A model generated the notes under the pieces. That model did not search any database. It worked only from the letters and a program-made list of their open reading frames with translations, and was not told the origin of the DNA. Position numbers and translations under genes: made by a program. A stretch of DNA of 18,094 nucleotides from Clostridiales bacterium (GTDB lineage: Bacteria > Bacillota > Clostridia > Oscillospirales > Oscillospiraceae): positions 1 through 18,094 of the forward strand of contig VSNB01000032.1 in assembly GCA_009774055.1 (NCBI GenBank), given 5' to 3'. Of this stretch, positions 12,963 to 18,094 are shown piece after piece (position 1 is the first letter of the stretch; every line of letters begins with the position of its first letter).

Positions 12963-14369
12963 TTATCCGTTGGCCCGGATATATTCGGTCAGCTTGGCGT
13001 TGAAGTTATCCACAATATTGTCGTGGCATTCCTGCTTTGTGATCTCACCGGCCGTCCACGCGATGAAATTTTCCTTGCACAGGGTGTTCAGCTCCCAGTT
13101 GATGAGGTCCATGGGCTCCTGCATGCCGGGGTCGGAGTTCTTCAGCTGCTCCACCGCCACGGCGGCGTTGGGGTTCTCGTCGATAAATGCCTGATAGGCA
13201 TCCGTCTCATAGGCGCTCTTACAGACGGGCAGGTAGCCGTTGTTCTCGAAGAGGTACATCTGGCTGTCCGGGGAGGCCATGAACTGCATGAACTCCCAGG
13301 CCGCCTGCCGCCGGGCGGCGTCTCCCTTGTCAAACAGGGCGATGGAGCCGCCGCCGACCGCTGCGCTGGCCTTATACTGGCTGGAGCAGGCGGGCAGGGG
13401 GGCTACGCCCAGCTCAAACTTGCCCTCGGCGTTGCTGGCCATAGCGGCCAGCTGGGCGGAGGACTGGAAGTTGATGGCGGACAGACCGTTGGCGAACTCG
13501 CCCCGCTCATCGTCGTTGACCGCCTTGTAGCCGCCGGTAGCGATGACCTTCTCCCACTCGTTGAGGAAGGTCATGAGGGAGCCGTCCTCGCCGATGGTCA
13601 GCTTGGAGATCATGGCGTCCCGGCCGCCGCCGTTGTCGCCGATGTAGTTGCAGCCCGTATCGCTGACGCCGGACAGGAAGTTGACCAGCTCATAGCGGTC
13701 CATCTGGATGTTCAGGCCGTAGCGGGTCACCGCGCCGCTGCCGTCCCGGACAGTCAGCTTGTCCGTCCACTGGGCAAGCTCCTCGATGGTGGCGGGCGGC
13801 GCGTCGGGATTCAGCCCGGCCTCCCGGGCGGCGTCCTTGTTGTAGTACATCAGCATGGTGGAGGCGTTCAGCGGCAGGGAGATCAGCTGCCCCTCGTAGG
13901 TGTAGGAGCGCAGGAAGTTTTCATAGATATCCTCCTTCTGCAGGGTGATCTCGTACTCGCCGGAGGAGTAGATGGTATCCAGGGGCACCAGGTTCTCCAT
14001 CTGCAGGACCGTGGACAGGCCGGCAGCATAGATCTGCCCCACGTCGGGGAAGTTCTTGTAGTCGTTGGCCTGGACCAGGGTCTTCAGCTTCTCCACCACG
14101 TCTCCGCCCTGGAACACGGAGTTGACGAAGATACCCTTCTCCTTGCCCACGGTTTCGTTGAACTGGTTGACCAGATACTCGGTGGAGGTGGCCATGGCGC
14201 CCTCCGCGGAGTTCCAGTACTCAATGGTGATCGTCCCCGCGCCGTCAGAGGCGTCGGGGGAGGCGGGCGTATCGCCGCCGGGGTTGGATGTGCCGCTCTT
14301 GTCGCCGCAGCCGGCCAGCAGGGCCAGCAGCAGAACCGCAGACAGCGCAAGACTCAGTAGCTTTTTCAT
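12963..14369 (-). CDS. sugar ABC transporter substrate-binding lipoprotein (CUT1 family)
   Basis: 468 residues. The N-terminus is a lipoprotein signal: MKK, a hydrophobic stretch, then the lipobox LAGC with Cys21, followed by a flexible Ser/Gly/Asp-rich segment. The mature part begins ITIEYWNSAEG and fits the extracellular solute-binding protein family 1 (oligosaccharide and glycerol-phosphate type). It would bind the sugar outside the membrane and deliver it to the two permeases. The ATG at 14367-14369 has GGAGG with six-base spacing; the reading extended to 14387 is rejected. The gene sits 60 bases after permease 2. The bound sugar is not predictable. Confidence 0.92.
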   Translation of the reverse strand: MKKLLSLALSAVLLLALLAGCGDKSGTSNPGGDTPASPDASDGAGTITIEYWNSAEGAMATSTEYLVNQFNETVGKEKGIFVNSVFQGGDVVEKLKTLVQANDYKNFPDVGQIYAAGLSTVLQMENLVPLDTIYSSGEYEITLQKEDIYENFLRSYTYEGQLISLPLNASTMLMYYNKDAAREAGLNPDAPPATIEELAQWTDKLTVRDGSGAVTRYGLNIQMDRYELVNFLSGVSDTGCNYIGDNGGGRDAMISKLTIGEDGSLMTFLNEWEKVIATGGYKAVNDDERGEFANGLSAINFQSSAQLAAMASNAEGKFELGVAPLPACSSQYKASAAVGGGSIALFDKGDAARRQAAWEFMQFMASPDSQMYLFENNGYLPVCKSAYETDAYQAFIDENPNAAVAVEQLKNSDPGMQEPMDLINWELNTLCKENFIAWTAGEITKQECHDNIVDNFNAKLTEYIRANG

Positions 14370-14429
14370 GGTTATCCTCCAAATCATTTTTGTGCCGTGA
14401 ACACGTTCTGTATTGCAAGCGGCAGCGGG

Positions 14430-15275
14430 TCAGCCCTTAATGGCGCCGCCCATCATGCCGCTGACAATCTTCTTGCGGAAAATCAGAAAGATCATTGCCG
14501 TGGGAACCAGAACCATCATGGACGCGGCCATGATGGGGCCGTAGACGTTGCCGTCCTCGTTATTGAGCATGGTCACGCCCACCTGCACCGTCCGCATCAG
14601 CGGATTGTTGGTCACCAGCATGGGCCACAGGTAGGTGTTCCAGGTGCTGATGAAGGAGGAGATGAACACCGTGGTCAGCACCGGCGTGGAGGTGGGGAGC
14701 AGGATCTTGAAGAAAAAGCGGATGTTGCTGCACCCGTCCACGTAGGCCGCCTCCTGGAGGGTCTTGGAGAAGGTGAGAAAGTTCTGGCGCATCATGAAGA
14801 TATTCATGGCGGACACGCAGAACACGCTCATCATGCCGATGTAGGTATTCACCAGCCCCAGCTGGGAAATGGTCTGGTAGTTGGTCACCAGCACCACGTC
14901 GGAGGGGATCATCACCGTGCCCAGGCACAGCATGAACAGCAGGTTGCGCCCCTTGAACTCATAGAAGGCGAAGGCAAAGGCGGCGAAGGAGGCGGTAATC
15001 AGCCGTATCACGCTGCTGGCCCCGGCCAGGATCAGGGAGTTGAGCATGAACCGCCCGATGGTGGTGGTTTCCATCACGTTCCAATAGTTGTCCAGGGTCC
15101 ACTCCTTGGGGAAGATGGTGGGCGGGATGGACTGCACCTGGTTGGGCATCATGAAGGAAACGAAGAAGCAGTAAATCACAGGGAACAGGACCATCAGGCC
15201 CAGCAGAATGGCCGCTGCCTGAAAGGCCGCCTTTCCCAGGTCCTTTTTCGTTTTCGATGCGGAAACGCGCTCCAT
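14430..15275 (-). CDS. sugar ABC transporter permease, UgpE/MalG type
   Basis: 281 residues with about six membrane segments, the first at about 16-42. The EAA loop that docks the ATPase is seen as LQEAAYVDGCSNIRFFFKI (173-191). This is the MalG/UgpE-like second permease of CUT1 importers. I chose the ATG at 15273-15275, nine bases after a GGGGG ribosome binding site, over the TTG at 15281, which would be only three bases from it. The gene is 14 bases downstream of permease 1. Confidence 0.93.
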   Translation of the reverse strand: MERVSASKTKKDLGKAAFQAAAILLGLMVLFPVIYCFFVSFMMPNQVQSIPPTIFPKEWTLDNYWNVMETTTIGRFMLNSLILAGASSVIRLITASFAAFAFAFYEFKGRNLLFMLCLGTVMIPSDVVLVTNYQTISQLGLVNTYIGMMSVFCVSAMNIFMMRQNFLTFSKTLQEAAYVDGCSNIRFFFKILLPTSTPVLTTVFISSFISTWNTYLWPMLVTNNPLMRTVQVGVTMLNNEDGNVYGPIMAASMMVLVPTAMIFLIFRKKIVSGMMGGAIKG

Positions 15276-15289
15276 TTGCAATTTCCCCC

Positions 15290-16156
15290 TTAGTCGTAAT
15301 TGACGTATTTCTTCTCAAACCCGAAGCTGAGCAGCATCATCGCAAAGGTGATGAGGAAGGCGATCACCGCTGCGGCGTAGCCGTTATTGTAGTTCTGGGC
15401 ATTCACCGACTGGGTGTACATGTAGGAGATCATGGTGGACGCGCTGCCGCTGCGCCCGCCATCGGAGAGGATGATCACCAGCCCGGACATCATCATGCTC
15501 TTGGCCAGGGAGTTGATGATCAGGAAGAACACCGTGGGGGAGATAATGGGCAGGATGATCCGGGTAGTCAGGCGGACGGCCCCCGTACCCTCCATAGTGG
15601 CCGCCTCGATCAGGTCTGCGGGCACGTTGCGTACGGCGGCCAGCAGGAACAGGAAGTTGTAGCCGATATTCATCCATACGGAGATAAAGCTGATGGCGTA
15701 GATGGTGAAGCGGCTGTCCGTCAGCCAGCTGATGTTGGTGCCCAGCAGCTCGTTGAGGATGCCCAGGGAGGGGTTGTACATCAGCTCGAAAATCATGGCG
15801 CACACTGAGGAGGACATAGCCATGGGCAGGGCGTACATCGTCTCATAGACGGGAGAGCAGAGGGTCTTGCGGCTGGCTACCATAGCCAGGACCAGGGCGA
15901 TGAAAACCGAAACCGGGACGGATGTCAGCACGTAAAGGAACGTGTTTTTCACCGCCGCCAGGAAATCCTTGTCCTGAAGGATGCGGAGGTAGTTTTCCAG
16001 TCCCACGAACTCCCGCCGTACCCCCATGAAGTTGGTGAGGAAAAAGCTGTTGAACACCGTTTTGATAAAGGGATAGTACGTAAACAGGAAAAAGAAAAGC
16101 AGCGCCGGGAGCAGATACGCCAGCGGCTCGAACTGGCGTAAGCCTTTTCGTCTCAT
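15290..16156 (-). CDS. sugar ABC transporter permease, UgpA/MalF type
   Basis: 288 residues with six predicted membrane segments, beginning LAYLLPALLFFFLFTYYPF (12-30). The EAA loop is at 184-207 (EAATMEGTGAVRLTTRI...). This is the MalF/UgpA-like first permease of the importer, forming a heterodimer with the next gene product. It is the first gene of the operon. The ATG at 16154-16156 follows GGAGGG with eight-base spacing. No ATPase gene is found in the cluster, so the importer probably borrows a shared MsmX/MsmK-type ATPase, as many Firmicutes CUT1 systems do. Confidence 0.93.
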   Translation of the reverse strand: MRRKGLRQFEPLAYLLPALLFFFLFTYYPFIKTVFNSFFLTNFMGVRREFVGLENYLRILQDKDFLAAVKNTFLYVLTSVPVSVFIALVLAMVASRKTLCSPVYETMYALPMAMSSSVCAMIFELMYNPSLGILNELLGTNISWLTDSRFTIYAISFISVWMNIGYNFLFLLAAVRNVPADLIEAATMEGTGAVRLTTRIILPIISPTVFFLIINSLAKSMMMSGLVIILSDGGRSGSASTMISYMYTQSVNAQNYNNGYAAAVIAFLITFAMMLLSFGFEKKYVNYD

Positions 16157-16195
16157 TCTCCATACCCTCCGCCTTCGTGTGGTTTAGTTGTTCTA

Positions 16196-16215
16196 TTGTA
16201 TGTATCATAATACAA
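16196..16215. promoter_or_regulatory. operator-like palindrome over the transporter -10 box
   Basis: TTGTAT (16196-16201) and ATACAA (16210-16215) are perfect inverted half-sites spanning the -10 box and likely start site. The placement mirrors the palindrome at the galA promoter, but the sequence is different, so a different regulator is likely. GntR/UTRA proteins often bind AT-rich palindromes containing GTAT/ATAC, so the GntR protein in this window is a candidate. Confidence 0.5.
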
Positions 16216-16232
16216 GTAGGCGCGCAAATCAA
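16204..16232 (-). promoter_or_regulatory. sigma-A promoter of the transporter operon
   Basis: On the minus strand TTGATT (16232-16227), a 17-base spacer and TATGAT (16209-16204). The predicted start is near 16197, about 40 bases before the permease ATG. Confidence 0.7.
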
Positions 16233-16411
16233 TTGTGCGATATAACAATGTTTCCGCCGATGGTTTGTGGAAAGGATACAAGCCGCCCCTGATCGATGGC
16301 CTTTTGTGTTTTTCGACTTTTCTGCGGGGAAGCATATCTTCCCTAATTCACGCCAAAGACAACGCCTATCGTTCCTGCTTCCCTGGAACTGCGGCTCCCT
16401 TTCCCCCGTTT
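16216..16411. other. non-coding stretch upstream of the transporter promoter
   Basis: Part of the 500-base gap between the permease gene and the SRP RNA gene. I see no credible gene. The only structure noted is a short GGGAAG/CTTCCC hairpin near 16327-16342 without a T-run. An imperfect CGCGCAAAT / ATTGTGCG inverted repeat overlaps the -35 box at 16221-16239. Confidence 0.4.
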
Positions 16412-16574
16412 AGAACCTGTATTCATAACCGGGGGATGCCGGATGGACGAGGATTTTTCTCGTCAAACAAGGAGATTTTCCGTAGCCATACTGACGTATG
16501 GCAAGGGAGATCGACGCAGTATGGCGGGAAAAAGACCGTTCAGACGGCGTGCTGCGGTTGTGAATACAGGTTCT
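16412..16574. mobile_element. ~163-bp inverted-repeat element (MITE-like), copy 2
   Basis: Terminal inverted repeats AGAACCTGTATTCATAACCG (16412-16431) and its complement at 16555-16574 match at 19 of 20 positions. Counting the element from the G at 16413, both sides are flanked by TTA, a possible 3-bp target duplication. Internal hairpins are GACGAG/CTCGTC (16446-16451 with 16459-16464) and GCCATAC/GTATGGC (16485-16491 with 16496-16502). The ends share about 16 of 20 bases with the element at 202-365, but the interior differs. There is no transposase. Short open frames across it are not genes. Confidence 0.75.
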
Positions 16575-16621
16575 TAATTCCTGCCACTCTGATTTTGGAT
16601 ATTTCCACCGAAAATTCCCTC

Positions 16622-16650
16622 TTGCAATCCGTTCCGCAATCGTGTATAAT
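16622..16650 (+). promoter_or_regulatory. sigma-A promoter of the SRP RNA gene
   Basis: TTGCAA (16622-16627), a 17-base spacer and a perfect TATAAT (16645-16650). The strong -10 suits a highly expressed stable RNA. The predicted start is near 16657. Confidence 0.85.
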
Positions 16651-16656
16651 AGGGCC

Positions 16657-16826
16657 AACGCCATGAAATACCCTCCGCAGGCATTCGTGTTGAGGTTCCG
16701 GTCTCGCGCAATGGAAGCCTGTGAACCATGTCAGGCGGGGAACCGAGCAGCATTAAGCGGGACGATATGTGCCGCGAGGGCTCCGGTTCGGAGCGGATGC
16801 TTGCGGAGAGTATTTGATGCGCTGGG
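16657..16826 (+). ncRNA. ffs: signal recognition particle RNA (4.5S/scRNA)
   Basis: The conserved Ffh-binding tip is clear: TGTGAACC, GTCAGG, a GGAA tetraloop closed by CGG/CCG, then AGCAGC and TAAGC (about 16728-16760). The 5' part, CGCCATGAAATACCCTCCGC (from 16659), pairs with the 3' part near 16795-16822 (GCGGAGAGTATTTGATGCG), giving one long rod. A side hairpin, GCTCCG/CGGAGC, is visible near 16780-16794. I see no Alu-type 5' domain, so the RNA looks intermediate between the ~115-base 4.5S form and the ~270-base Bacillus form. It guides ribosomes making membrane and secreted proteins to the translocon. dnaX follows, as in Bacillus. Ends are estimated from the promoter and terminator. Confidence 0.9.
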
Positions 16827-16854
16827 ATAGGGGCCTTCTGGGCCCCTATTTTTT
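16827..16854 (+). terminator. intrinsic terminator of the SRP RNA gene
   Basis: ATAGGGGCC (16827-16835) and GGCCCCTAT (16841-16849) form a perfect 9-bp stem with loop TTCTG, followed by six T at 16849-16854. It ends the SRP RNA just before the dnaX ribosome binding site. dnaX must therefore depend on read-through or on a promoter not seen here. Confidence 0.9.
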
Positions 16855-16873
16855 GTAGACAGGAGGAATCTTC

Positions 16874-18094
<1,221 letters not shown>

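Noticed and set aside
11200..15293. Long plus-strand open frames at 11200-12165, 12171-14360 and 14397-15293
   Set aside because: Antisense to the epimerase, HAD, binding-protein and permease genes; low-complexity His/Gly/Val-rich translations.
16235..16666. Small open frames across the intergenic region (16235-16666 plus, 16410-16664 minus, 16574-17350 minus)
   Set aside because: They run through an inverted-repeat element, a promoter, the SRP RNA gene or antisense to dnaX; none has a ribosome binding site or domain.

Overview
The window comes from a GC-rich, low-copy-repeat Firmicutes genome. The best guess is a gut member of the Clostridia, in the Oscillospiraceae (Flavonifractor/Lawsonibacter/Intestinimonas type). 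This rests on high-GC coding sequence with strong AGGAGG-type ribosome binding sites, an SRP RNA gene directly upstream of dnaX (an order known from Bacillus), ABC sugar permeases without their own ATPase, and small palindromic intergenic repeats. The taxonomic placement is inference.

Layout from left to right. (1) 1-364 has no gene; it holds paired hairpins and a ~164-bp inverted-repeat element that ends on the cbiK stop codon. (2) 6465-365, minus strand: a tightly coupled operon of GH36 alpha-galactosidase, GH2 beta-galactosidase and CbiK cobaltochelatase. It has a good promoter, a palindrome around the -10 box, and a structured leader with an early terminator-like hairpin. (3) 10148-6516, minus strand: a four-gene operon of a double-SIS phosphosugar protein, a YjbQ-family protein, a nucleoside hydrolase (TTG start) and a two-domain nucleoside 2-deoxyribosyltransferase-like protein. 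(4) 10301-11071, plus strand: a divergent GntR/UTRA regulator with a near-consensus promoter. (5) 11069-11232: a second ~164-bp element wedged exactly between two convergent stop codons. (6) 16209-11230, minus strand: two sugar ABC permeases, a lipoprotein sugar-binding protein, then, after a terminator-like hairpin, a Cof-type HAD phosphatase and a xylose-isomerase-like TIM-barrel isomerase/epimerase. (7) 16412-16574: a third ~163-bp inverted-repeat element. (8) 16622 to the right edge: promoter, SRP RNA gene, terminator, and the first 407 codons of dnaX.

How it may work together. The island left of the SRP RNA looks like a carbohydrate/glycoside utilisation locus. The ABC importer would bring in a glycoside, alpha- and beta-galactosidases would trim galactose, and the SIS protein, TIM-barrel epimerase, HAD phosphatase and nucleoside-cleaving enzymes would process the sugar or ribosyl part. 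The GntR/UTRA protein is the natural local regulator. Importer + SIS + epimerase + GntR/UTRA resembles the fructosamine (frl) toolkit, but no PfkB kinase is present, and the nucleoside hydrolase, fused deoxyribosyltransferase domains and YjbQ are not part of frl. The substrate is therefore open. The most unusual DNA-level feature is the family of ~164-bp multi-hairpin elements placed against stop codons.
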